NCBI RefSeq assembly: GCF_027587205.1
Contig: NZ_JAPDOD010000016.1
Span: 111,701-175,700 of the forward strand
Reading direction: 5' to 3'
Length of the DNA stretch: 64,000 bases
Origin: Solirubrobacter ginsenosidimutans
Lineage (GTDB): Bacteria > Actinomycetota > Thermoleophilia > Solirubrobacterales > Solirubrobacteraceae
Below, piece by piece: positions 17,152 through 25,254 of the stretch; within the stretch, counting starts at the first letter, position 1; each line of letters starts with the position of its first letter. The notes beneath the pieces were generated by a model. That model did no database searches. It was given only the letters and a program-made list of their open reading frames with translations, and was not told the DNA's origin. The position numbers and the translations under genes were made by a program.

Positions 17152-18473
17152 GGGGTGGGATTCAAGCGCACGGTCTGCAGCGCGGAGTAGTGGAACCCGC
17201 CGCCGCGGAGCGCGGCGTGCAGCGTGAAGCTGCCGCCGCGCGCGTGCTTGCCGTGGAAGGCGACGAAGAACGCGCCGCTGCTCTTCGCCGCGGGCAGCCG
17301 CCACGCGCCGGGCGCGACCGTGGAGCGCTCGACGACGATCCAGCTCGCCTGTTCGCGGTCCACGAAGCCCTCGAGGATCGGGTCGCCGTTGGGAAGACGC
17401 GCGGCGCGGACGATGAAGCGCTTGGCGCGTAGCTCGGCGTCGCTGACGCAGAACCGGTGCGCGCTCTGGCCGGCGCGCAGGCGCTTCTCGCTCGCCACCA
17501 GCAGGCAGCGGCGGCCGCCGGCGCGGTAGGTCGCACCCGCCACCTCGGGACCGCTGTCCTCCGGCTGCCAGCGGCTGGTCTCGAGCTCGATCGCGGCGCC
17601 CTTCGGGGCCTCGAGCTTCGTCGGCGGCTCGCGGCGCTTGCCGATGCTCTTGTTCGACGGCGGCTCGCAGGGCTTCTCGTAGCCGTGGGTGGCGCGTGGG
17701 TCGAGCGCGTATTCGAGCGGCGCTCCGCTCGTGGTCGACGTGATGTGGGCGGGCAGGCCCGACGCGCTGTCGGGACGGTCCTGCTCGATCGAGACGGTGT
17801 TCTCGATCGGGGTCGCCTGGACGAGCGCCCCGTCCTGCGCGGTGATCGTGACCTGCGTGACGGCGTCCGGGACGACACCGGTGAGCGTGATGTGGTTGTG
17901 CATCGGGCCGGTGCAGCTCTGCAGGTGGAACGCCTTGCCCGCGGCGATGGCATCGGTCGACCAGCCCGGTCCGGCCTGCGGCGGCGGACCGTCGCGCACG
18001 ATCACGGCGCCTTCTGTGGCGGGTCGCCGCTCGGAGTCCTTGATCGCCTTGCGCGTGGCCTTGCGCTGTTCGGCGGGCAGCGTGCGCAGGCACGCCTCGG
18101 AGACGCGGAAGGCGGGCGTGAGGTTCCCGACCGGGACGATCCATTCCCCGGACCCGTCGGCCAGGTGCACGCGCCGCGCCGCGTCGAGCATGACGCCGCT
18201 GAGGAACGGCTCGAAGACGAACACGTTGGCGGGCGGCGCGTCCTCGGCGGTCATCGGGCGCCGCAGGACGGCGAGCGCGTCGAGCAGGCGCGCGCTCGGC
18301 TGAGCCGTGGACGGCTTCGGGGCGGCGGGCGGAGTCGAGCATGCCTTGCTGACCTTGGTCGGGCGCGGCGGCGGCTTGGGCGTCGCGGTCGCGGCCGTCC
18401 TCGCCGTGGTGAGCTCCGCGCCGCAGCCGCTGAAGGCGACGAGCACGATCAGGGCGAGGGTGAGTCGGGTCAT
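17148..18473 (-). CDS. Putative exported lipoprotein of unknown function
   Basis: A 441-residue protein that I cannot assign to a family. It starts MTRLTLALIVLVAFSGCGAE; the hydrophobic run followed by FSGC is a plausible lipobox with Cys17 as the acylated residue. A Pro/Thr/Lys-rich linker follows (about 25-60), then a globular region with Cys108, Cys188 and Cys268-type positions and a C-terminal beta-rich part (GGSFTLHAALRGGGFHYSAL). Its ATG overlaps the stop of the upstream membrane protein gene and its stop overlaps the SnoaL-like start. Location in a sigma-factor operon suggests an envelope protein under that sigma's control. Confidence 0.7.
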   Translation of the reverse strand: MTRLTLALIVLVAFSGCGAELTTARTAATATPKPPPRPTKVSKACSTPPAAPKPSTAQPSARLLDALAVLRRPMTAEDAPPANVFVFEPFLSGVMLDAARRVHLADGSGEWIVPVGNLTPAFRVSEACLRTLPAEQRKATRKAIKDSERRPATEGAVIVRDGPPPQAGPGWSTDAIAAGKAFHLQSCTGPMHNHITLTGVVPDAVTQVTITAQDGALVQATPIENTVSIEQDRPDSASGLPAHITSTTSGAPLEYALDPRATHGYEKPCEPPSNKSIGKRREPPTKLEAPKGAAIELETSRWQPEDSGPEVAGATYRAGGRRCLLVASEKRLRAGQSAHRFCVSDAELRAKRFIVRAARLPNGDPILEGFVDREQASWIVVERSTVAPGAWRLPAAKSSGAFFVAFHGKHARGGSFTLHAALRGGGFHYSALQTVRLNPTP

Positions 18474-19126
18474 CTGCAGGTCTCCTGGTCACAGCGCATG
18501 GTCGGCCGGCCGCGGGCGTCGAGCCCGATGACCGTGAGGAGTTCGGCGTCGCCGGCGAGGCGCGCGACGTAGACGGTGAAGGCGGCGTCGCCGGCCGGCC
18601 TCACGGGGAAGCCGCGCAGGCGGGTGTTGCCGGTGCGGGCGTCGCGGAGCAGCGCCTGGATCCGCGTGGTCGCGCCCGGCGCCGCGCCGAAGAGCAGGAA
18701 TCGGCCAGGGCTGCGCGGCGGAGCGAAGAGCGTCGGCGGCGGCACCACACCGCTCGCGACGGCGCGGCTGAGCGCGTTACAGCGCCACCCGGCGCCGCCG
18801 TGGGCGACGGCCAGGAACACGGCAGCGGTGGCGCGCCTGCCGAACCGGCACGTCGACGCGCTCAATCGCCAGCCGGGGCCGGAGGCGACGTAGACCGGCC
18901 GAGAAGCGGCGTCCGGCACCGGCGCGCCGGCAGGGAAGGCGCGCGCGGAGACGCGCGGGGACGGCGCCCAGATCGAGCCGGTCGCGGCCGCGGTCGCACC
19001 CCCGGCGGCGAGCACCAGCGCTACCAGCGCGAAGACGCGCCGCCACCGGCGCCGCCGCGGCGGCCGGTAGCGCCGCAGGTCGCGCCCGAACACGGCCAGC
19101 ACCTCCTCCGGCGTCCGCCCGCTCAT
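18470..19126 (-). CDS. Single-pass membrane protein, candidate anti-sigma factor
   Basis: A 218-residue protein with a short basic cytoplasmic N-terminus (MSGRTPEEVLAVFGRDLRRY, then RRRRWRR), one transmembrane helix (about residues 29-48) and an extracytoplasmic beta-rich C-terminal part with Cys at STCRFG, WRCNAL and MRCDQETC. The order of cytoplasmic segment, single helix and outer domain directly downstream of an ECF sigma gene is that of anti-sigma factors, but the cytoplasmic part (about 28 residues) is short for a zinc-type anti-sigma domain and no HxxxCxxC motif is seen. It overlaps both neighbours by ATGA. Confidence 0.55.
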   Translation of the reverse strand: MSGRTPEEVLAVFGRDLRRYRPPRRRRWRRVFALVALVLAAGGATAAATGSIWAPSPRVSARAFPAGAPVPDAASRPVYVASGPGWRLSASTCRFGRRATAAVFLAVAHGGAGWRCNALSRAVASGVVPPPTLFAPPRSPGRFLLFGAAPGATTRIQALLRDARTGNTRLRGFPVRPAGDAAFTVYVARLAGDAELLTVIGLDARGRPTMRCDQETCR

Positions 19127-19191
19127 GACGCCGCTCCCCGTGCCGCCGGCCCGCTCACGACCGCACCGCGACGCTCCGCCCGCTCGCTCAT
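19123..19191 (-). CDS. 22-codon micro-frame bridging sigma factor and membrane protein
   Basis: ATG at 19189-19191 overlaps the sigma-factor stop (ATGA), and the frame ends in TGA at 19123-19125, which overlaps the ATG of the membrane-protein gene in the same way. The predicted product is MSERAERRGAVVSGPAARGA plus two residues, highly basic and without recognisable domain. It may be a real small protein or only a translational relay that keeps ribosomes moving from the sigma gene to the next gene. Confidence 0.35.
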   Translation of the reverse strand: MSERAERRGAVVSGPAARGAAS

Positions 19192-19730
19192 GCGCCCGCC
19201 GCGCCTTCCAGCGTGACGGCGAGCCGTCGCAGGCCGCGCGACACGCGGGCTCTCGCCGTCGCCTCCGTGACGCCGAGGCGGCCGGCGACGACCGGGTAGT
19301 CGAGCTCGTCGACGATCCGCAGCCGCAGCGCCTCGCGCTGGTCCTCGGCCAGCTCGGCGAGCGCGGTCGCGACGGCCTCCCGGAGCTGCTCCACGCCCGC
19401 GAGCTGCTCGATCCGCTCGATCTCGTCGCAGGTCACCGCCGGTGGCTCCAGCCCGAGCCGGTGCAGCGCGCGCCGTTCCACCCGCCCGCGCTTGAAGAAC
19501 TCGCCGAGGACGTTGCGGGCGATCCCCCACACCCACGCCGCCCCCTCCCGCTCGTCCGCGCCGCGGAACCGCCGTCGCGCCTCGAGCGCCCGCGCGAACG
19601 TCTCGGCGGTCAGGTCGAGCGCGATCTCGCCGTCGTAGGTCCGCCGCGCGAAGAACACGAGCACGGATTGCGACATCGAGTCGTAGAGATCCGCCACGGC
19701 GTCCACGTCCACGTCTCGGTAGTAGTCCAT
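19188..19730 (-). CDS. ECF-type RNA polymerase sigma factor
   Basis: A 180-residue sigma-70 family protein with region 2 (VADLYDSMSQSVLVFFARRT, DLTAETFARALEARRRF, WVWGIARNVLGEFFKRGR) and region 4 (LAELAEDQREALRLRIVDEL, VAGRLGVTEATARARVSRGL). It directs transcription of a small regulon, typically in response to an envelope signal. It is the first gene of a chain of overlapping frames: micro-frame, membrane protein, lipoprotein and SnoaL-like protein. It is divergent from the glucodextranase-like gene, which could be a target. The group within the ECF classification cannot be decided by eye. Confidence 0.9.
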   Translation of the reverse strand: MDYYRDVDVDAVADLYDSMSQSVLVFFARRTYDGEIALDLTAETFARALEARRRFRGADEREGAAWVWGIARNVLGEFFKRGRVERRALHRLGLEPPAVTCDEIERIEQLAGVEQLREAVATALAELAEDQREALRLRIVDELDYPVVAGRLGVTEATARARVSRGLRRLAVTLEGAAGA

Positions 19731-19822
19731 CCACGCCGAGCTGTGACCGCCGCATGGCGCGAGCCACCGAATTCGTGCATGCTCCGAACAACGGCGAGAG
19801 AGCGTCGTAGAGGAGGAGCCGT

Positions 19823-22800
19823 ATGAATGGACGTGTCCTGAACGTTGCCGTGGTGACGGCGGCGTTCGCGTTCGGCCCGGCGACCGCGTTCGCGGCGCCC
19901 GCCACCGACGGTCCGGGAGCGATGTCGCACTTCGACCTCGCCCGCAAGGACTGCGTAGGAACGGCGCAGAACGAGCGCTCGAAAGTGTGGTTCACCGTCG
20001 CCGACGGGGTGCTGAGCGACGTCTACTACCCCACCAACGACACCACCAACAACGAGACGCTGCAGTACGTCGTCACCGATGGCAAGACGTTCACGGACCT
20101 GCAGACCCGTGACATGACCTACACGGTCCAGGCGCTCGACAAGCGGGCGCTGAGTTGCCGCGTGGTGGCCAAGGCCAAGAGCGGCAAGTACCGCATCACC
20201 ACCGACTTCCTCACCGACCCGCAGCGGCCCACCGTGATCCTGCGCAGCCGGTTCGAGGCGCTGAAGGGCAAGACCCGCGACTACCAGGTCTACGCCCGCT
20301 TCGACCCGACTCTCAACGGCAACGGCGGCGGGACGCCCGGCAACGGCGGCGCCGACACGGGCGCCACGGCGGGCAACGTCCTCGTCGGCTCCGACACCGT
20401 CACGGCGACCAACGCCGCCAACCGCGACTACGCGCAGCCGGTCTTCTCCGCCCTCGACGGCGGCTTCACGCAGGTCTCCAACGGCTACGCGGGCGCCGCC
20501 AGCGACGGGCTCAAGCAGCTCGATGCGGCGCACAAGCTCACCGCGCTCTACAGCGACGCCGCGCCCGGCAACCTCGTGCAAACGGGGAAGGTCGACATCG
20601 GCCACGACGGGTCGTTCACGCTCGCGCTGGCCTTCGGCTCCACCCAGGCGCAGGCGCTGAGCACCGCCAAGAGGACGCTCAGGACGCCGCTGTGGCTGAC
20701 CGCGGCCTTGTATCTGGTCGGCTGGCACCGCTACGACGACGGCCTCAACGAGCCCAAGCGCCCGCGCAACGTGTCCCGCGACACCTGGGACGACCTGCTG
20801 GACACCTACTACCTGAGCGCGAACTACGTCAAGGCGGCCACGGACAAGACGTTCCCGGGCGCCACGTCGGCCGCGATGGCCTCGCCGTGGGGCCAGGCGA
20901 TCGCCGCCGGCGACCCCGCCAACACCTACTTCGGCTCCTACCGCGAGGTCTTCGGCCGCGACCTGTATGAGGCCTGGACCGCCGCGTACCTGAGCGGCGA
21001 CCGCAAGCTGGCGACGGATATGACCCGCTTCCTGTTCGAGCGCCAGCAGCTGCCGGACGGCTCGATGCCGCGCAACAGCCTCACGAACGGCAAGCAGGCG
21101 CCGGACAGCTTCAACACCCAGCTCGACGAGTGCGCCTACCCGCTGATCATGGCGCTCGCCGTGGGGCTCACCGGCCGCGACTACTACACCGCGCACATCC
21201 GGCCGGCCGCGAACTTCGTCGCCACCCACGGCCCGGCCTTCGGCCCGGAGCGCTGGGAGGAGCAGGACGGCTACTCGCCCTCGACGATCAGCGCCGAGAT
21301 CGCGGGCCTGATCGCCGCGGCCAAGATCGCCGACATGAACGGCGACCGCGACAGCGCCGCCGTCTGGCGCGGCGTGGCCGACCAGTTCCAGCGCAATCTG
21401 AAGACCTGGACGCTGACCACCAACGGCACGGCCGGCCCGACGCCGTACTTCATCCGCCTGTCCAAGACCGGCGATCCGAACGCCGCGATCACCTACAACG
21501 TCGGCAACGGCGGGCCCGATCTCGATCAGCGCAACGTGATCGACGCCGGCTTCCTCGAGTACGCCCGGCTCGGCCTGCTGAAGTCCAACGACCCGGACAT
21601 CGTCCGCTCGCTGGGCATCGTCGACAACACGATCAAGAAGACCACCGCCACCGGCGACGGCTTCCTGCGCTACAACGGCGACGGCTATGGCGACGGGTCG
21701 AGCGACGGCCACCCGTGGGCGCCGTCGAACAAGGGCACCGGCCACGTCTGGCCGGTCCTGGCGGGTGAGCGCGGGCAGTGGGAGCTCACGCAGGGCAACA
21801 CGGCCGCCGCGGTCAAGCGCGCCCAGGCGATGGCCGCGATGGGCTCGGGCGTCGGGCTGATCCCGGAGCAGACGTGGGACGCCGCCCCGATCCCGCGGTC
21901 CCCGTTCGGCACCGACCCGACGACCGCCTCGATCGGCTTCGTCAACGGCGGACCGGCCGGCTCGGCGGCCGCGCTGACGTGGTCGGCGGCGCAGTTCGTG
22001 CGACTGATGCTGATCATCGGCTCCGGCGACGCGCTCGACACGCCCGACTACACCGTCGATCGGTACGTCAAGCACACGCAAGGCACGACGACGCTGACCG
22101 TCACCGCGCCCGCGGACCGCTCGATCGCCGCCACCTCGACGACCGTGACCGGGACGAGCTCCCCCGGCAACACGATCACCGTCAGCGCGGTCAACCAGGA
22201 CGACCACACGTCGGTGACCCGCTCAGCGACCGTGCCCAACAGCGGCGCCTTCAGCATCCCGGTCCCGCTCACGGGCGGAACCACGGTGCTCAACGTCGTC
22301 GCGACGAGCAAGAGCGGCGGCACCGCGCGCGCCGTGCGGACGGTCGTCTGGGACGTCGCGCCCGGCACGCTCGTCTACGGCCGTGACGACCCCGACAACG
22401 ACGACCACGGGCCGGGCAACTTCGCCTATCCGACGTCGTCGAACTTCAAGCCGGGCGCGTACGACCTGCAGCGCTTCGAGGTCTACGACGCGGGCGACCG
22501 GATCATCTTCCGCGTCCGCACCCGTGACCTGACGCCCACCTTCGGCTCGCCACTCGGCGCGCAGCTCGTCGACGTCTACGTCCACATCCCCGGCGCCTCA
22601 CCGACCTCGACCGCATCCGCCTTCGGAACCCGCAACTACACGCTCGCGCCGTGGGCCAAGCGGATCGAGGTCCAGGGCTTCGGCCAGCAGTACGTCGACG
22701 CCGGCGGCGCCACGCTCGGGCAGGTGACGATCACCGGCAACGACGTCTCGCGCTACATCACGTTCAGCGTGACCAAGGCGAGCCTCGGCACACCCACCTC

Positions 22801-23041
22801 GGGCTGGGGCTTCACCCTCGTGCTGCACGGCCAGGACGGCTTCAGCTCCGACCAGGCCCGCGGCTTCCAGCCGACGCCGCAGGACTTCCAGTTCGGCGTC
22901 TGCGCCGCCGCCAACCCCGCCGACGCGCACTGCACCGCCAACCCCAACACGGTGCCGAAGGCGATGGACACCCTCACCGCCCCCACCGAGCTCGACTACA
23001 CCCTCCACCCGGTCGTCCTCACCCCGGTGACGATCCCGTAG
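19823..23041 (+). CDS. Secreted GH15 glucodextranase/glucoamylase-like enzyme with DOMON-like C-terminus
   Basis: A 1072-residue exported glycosidase. Signal peptide about 1-25; an N-terminal beta-sandwich (about 30-290, WFTVADGVLSDVYYPTNDTT) as in bacterial glucodextranase; the GH15 alpha/alpha barrel (about 300-750) with ERWEEQDGYSPST, where Glu479 is the likely acid, and HVWPVLAGERG, where Glu649 is the likely base; an Ig-like module (about 755-850) and a C-terminal DOMON-like glucodextranase domain (about 855-1072). The family releases glucose from the non-reducing end of alpha-glucans such as dextran or starch. GAGGAGGAG precedes the ATG. It lies alone, divergent from the ECF sigma gene. 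Confidence 0.88.
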   Translation: MNGRVLNVAVVTAAFAFGPATAFAAPATDGPGAMSHFDLARKDCVGTAQNERSKVWFTVADGVLSDVYYPTNDTTNNETLQYVVTDGKTFTDLQTRDMTYTVQALDKRALSCRVVAKAKSGKYRITTDFLTDPQRPTVILRSRFEALKGKTRDYQVYARFDPTLNGNGGGTPGNGGADTGATAGNVLVGSDTVTATNAANRDYAQPVFSALDGGFTQVSNGYAGAASDGLKQLDAAHKLTALYSDAAPGNLVQTGKVDIGHDGSFTLALAFGSTQAQALSTAKRTLRTPLWLTAALYLVGWHRYDDGLNEPKRPRNVSRDTWDDLLDTYYLSANYVKAATDKTFPGATSAAMASPWGQAIAAGDPANTYFGSYREVFGRDLYEAWTAAYLSGDRKLATDMTRFLFERQQLPDGSMPRNSLTNGKQAPDSFNTQLDECAYPLIMALAVGLTGRDYYTAHIRPAANFVATHGPAFGPERWEEQDGYSPSTISAEIAGLIAAAKIADMNGDRDSAAVWRGVADQFQRNLKTWTLTTNGTAGPTPYFIRLSKTGDPNAAITYNVGNGGPDLDQRNVIDAGFLEYARLGLLKSNDPDIVRSLGIVDNTIKKTTATGDGFLRYNGDGYGDGSSDGHPWAPSNKGTGHVWPVLAGERGQWELTQGNTAAAVKRAQAMAAMGSGVGLIPEQTWDAAPIPRSPFGTDPTTASIGFVNGGPAGSAAALTWSAAQFVRLMLIIGSGDALDTPDYTVDRYVKHTQGTTTLTVTAPADRSIAATSTTVTGTSSPGNTITVSAVNQDDHTSVTRSATVPNSGAFSIPVPLTGGTTVLNVVATSKSGGTARAVRTVVWDVAPGTLVYGRDDPDNDDHGPGNFAYPTSSNFKPGAYDLQRFEVYDAGDRIIFRVRTRDLTPTFGSPLGAQLVDVYVHIPGASPTSTASAFGTRNYTLAPWAKRIEVQGFGQQYVDAGGATLGQVTITGNDVSRYITFSVTKASLGTPTSGWGFTLVLHGQDGFSSDQARGFQPTPQDFQFGVCAAANPADAHCTANPNTVPKAMDTLTAPTELDYTLHPVVLTPVTIP

Positions 23042-23060
23042 CCACCTCATGCACACCAGC

Positions 23061-23132
23061 GGGATACCGGGGACAGTCCCCGGTATCCCGCCGGTATCCC
23101 ACATGTATACCGGGGTCTGACCCCGGTATACA
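23061..23132. repeat. Doublet of perfect palindromes between convergent genes (REP-like or terminators)
   Basis: Hairpin 1 pairs GGGATACCGGGGA (23061-23073) with TCCCCGGTATCCC (23077-23089), loop CAG. Hairpin 2 pairs TGTATACCGGGGT (23104-23116) with ACCCCGGTATACA (23120-23132), loop CTG. Both share the core ATACCGGGG and 13-bp stems with 3-base loops; CGGTATCCC recurs at 23092-23100. They separate the convergent glucodextranase and cysteine-ladder genes and could end transcription both ways, or be members of a dispersed REP-type family. Confidence 0.8.
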
Positions 23133-23146
23133 CGCGGTATGCATGG

Positions 23147-25147
23147 TCAGCCGATGCGGGCCTTGCCCTTGCAGAACGCGATGTAGTCGACGAGGGCGGA
23201 GGGGATGCCGTCGCCGGTGGTGAGGAGGACGTCGACGCTCAGCTTGAGCAGGTAGGCGCAGGGCGGCAGGGAGGCGAAGGTCCAGCCGGACGGGTCGGCG
23301 GTGCCGTAGAGGTTGGTCGCCGGGTCCGCGCCCGCGTCCGGGTTGAGCGTGAACGCGTAGGGGCCGCCGGGGCCTTCGAGCGTCACGCCGACCGGGCCGA
23401 GGTTCGAGTGCGCGGCGGTGAACTGGACCGTGAGGCTGTTGTTCAGCGTCGAGCACGGCGAGCCCGCGAGCTCGGCGATCCCCACCGAGGAGACGGCCAG
23501 CTCGTCGCTCGCCCCGAACAGGCCGCCGGGCCAGTACGGGTGGTGGGAGACGTTGTCGTAGTGGGTGTTGTTGATCGCGATGTGCGAGCAGGTGCCGGCG
23601 TCGGCGCCGTCACCCAGCGTGCCCTGGTCGCGGACCCGCATCCGGATGCCGTAGTGCACGTCGGTCTGCAGCGGCGCGTTGGCGGAGGAGCCCGCGTCCA
23701 CCCCGGTCTCGTCCACCGACGTCACGAACGGCGTCAGCGTGGGCGTGATCAGGTTGATCAAGTCCGAGCCCGGGACGAACCGCCAGCCCGTGCCGGGGAC
23801 CATCGGCGCGACCGGGAACATCGGCGGGACCTTGATCCAGCCGTCGCCGTCGGGCGTGATGTTGAACACGCCCACGGCGGGGTTGTTCACCCACACGGGG
23901 ATGACCTGCAGGAACGGCGGCACGCCGATCGGCCGGATGAAGGCGCCGAGGTTGGTCGCGGCGATCTGGCCCGCGGTGACCTTGGTCCAGGTGCCCGTCG
24001 GCCCGCCGGTGGCGTCGGTCGTGAGGGTCTGGAAGCGGTACTCGATCAGCGGCGCGCCGTTGACGACCGACAGGCCGCCGTTGAGCCGCAACGTCGAGTA
24101 GAACGCCCGGTTGTCGGCGATCGTGAGCCCGTTCCCGGGGTTGTGGCTGTTGACCTGCGTGTCGTAGAAGAGCCCGCCGATCTTGGTGAAGACGCCGATC
24201 GTGCGCGGCGGGCACACGCACACGCAGAACAGCTGGCAGCGCAAGAAGCAGACCCAGTGGCAGAACTGCAGGCAGAAGCGCTCGAACTGCAGCCCCTTGA
24301 CCAGCTCCTGGATCTGGGCGTCGTCCTCGCGCAGCACCGCCGCGGTCAGCCGCTCCAGCGGCGCCTTCTCGAGCTTGCCGCCCGCGAGGGCGAACTCGCG
24401 CATCTCCGAGATCGGCGACTCGAGCACTCCCACCGGGTAGATCCGGCAGATCCGCAGGCAGACGAGCATGCAGCGCCAGCTGCAGAACCACTCGCACAGG
24501 AAGAAGCAGAACGGCGCGAAGCCGCCCCGCTCGAGCGTGCCCGCGAGCGTCTCGCAGTTCCCCGCGAGGACGGCCTTCGCCGCCTCGGCGAACGTCGCCT
24601 CGTCACGCGCCAGCGTGCCGACGGCCGCGCCCGCCGCCCGCAGCTCCGGCCCGAGCCGCGGGCGCTGGAGCTCGATCGGCGAGCACACCACGTCGCACAC
24701 CAGCCGGTAGTGGACGGTGCACACCCAATGGCAGAGCAGGTGGCTGAAGCGCTCCAGGTCGTACTTGCCGATCAGCGTCTTCCACGCCTCGACGTCGCGA
24801 TCCTCGACGGCGTCGACCATCAGCCGGACCGCGGCGTCGTCGGCCGTCAGCTTCGCCACCACCTGGGCGAACTGGCGCGGGTCCGGGGGTGCCTCCTCGC
24901 TCGCCGGCGGTGGGCCGGCGAGCTCGAGACAGAGGATCACCGCTTCCTTGCTGCGCAGCCAGTGGCAGACGACCTCACAGTGCTCGGCGAGCTTGTGACG
25001 CTCGAGCAGCTTCGCCATCGACTCGCCGTCGTAGGCCCGGAAGGCGTCCACCGCCGCGCGGAAGACCTCCTCGTCCCGGGCCATCGTGGCCATTGCCTTC
25101 GCGCCGACGAGCACTTCGTCGAGCAGCGCACGATCCTGGTCTGCCAT
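23147..25147 (-). CDS. Four-repeat cysteine-ladder protein with beta-rich C-terminal region, unknown function
   Basis: A 666-residue protein that I cannot assign to a family. No signal peptide. The N-terminal half holds four helical repeats with a period of 78-79 residues, anchored on CHW/CEW at 61, 139, 218 and 296. Each repeat ends in a helix with Cys at every fourth residue: 57/61/73; 139/143/151/155; 214/218/222/226/230/234; 292/296/300/304/308/312 (plus 310). The cysteine count rises along the chain. Residues about 313-666 are beta-rich and nearly Cys-poor. GGAGG lies seven bases before the ATG. The stripes could bind metal or clusters, or form disulfides; both are inference. It is flanked by secreted-enzyme genes. 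Confidence 0.75.
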   Translation of the reverse strand: MADQDRALLDEVLVGAKAMATMARDEEVFRAAVDAFRAYDGESMAKLLERHKLAEHCEVVCHWLRSKEAVILCLELAGPPPASEEAPPDPRQFAQVVAKLTADDAAVRLMVDAVEDRDVEAWKTLIGKYDLERFSHLLCHWVCTVHYRLVCDVVCSPIELQRPRLGPELRAAGAAVGTLARDEATFAEAAKAVLAGNCETLAGTLERGGFAPFCFFLCEWFCSWRCMLVCLRICRIYPVGVLESPISEMREFALAGGKLEKAPLERLTAAVLREDDAQIQELVKGLQFERFCLQFCHWVCFLRCQLFCVCVCPPRTIGVFTKIGGLFYDTQVNSHNPGNGLTIADNRAFYSTLRLNGGLSVVNGAPLIEYRFQTLTTDATGGPTGTWTKVTAGQIAATNLGAFIRPIGVPPFLQVIPVWVNNPAVGVFNITPDGDGWIKVPPMFPVAPMVPGTGWRFVPGSDLINLITPTLTPFVTSVDETGVDAGSSANAPLQTDVHYGIRMRVRDQGTLGDGADAGTCSHIAINNTHYDNVSHHPYWPGGLFGASDELAVSSVGIAELAGSPCSTLNNSLTVQFTAAHSNLGPVGVTLEGPGGPYAFTLNPDAGADPATNLYGTADPSGWTFASLPPCAYLLKLSVDVLLTTGDGIPSALVDYIAFCKGKARIG

Positions 25148-25254
25148 GGCAGAACCTCCACTCTGGGATTGGCATCAGTGCCTCCCGAGTGAGAGCGAGC
25201 GTACGTCTGCCTGATACCTCCTTGGATGAGAGCGTGTTGATGTGATCGACAGCG

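Noticed and set aside
23147..25147. Heme-binding or Nif11-type leader peptide reading of the cysteine-ladder protein
   Set aside because: The repeats have C-x3-C spacing and no CxxCH; helical parts slightly recall Nif11 leaders, but the chain is long, repeated and no modifying enzyme is nearby.
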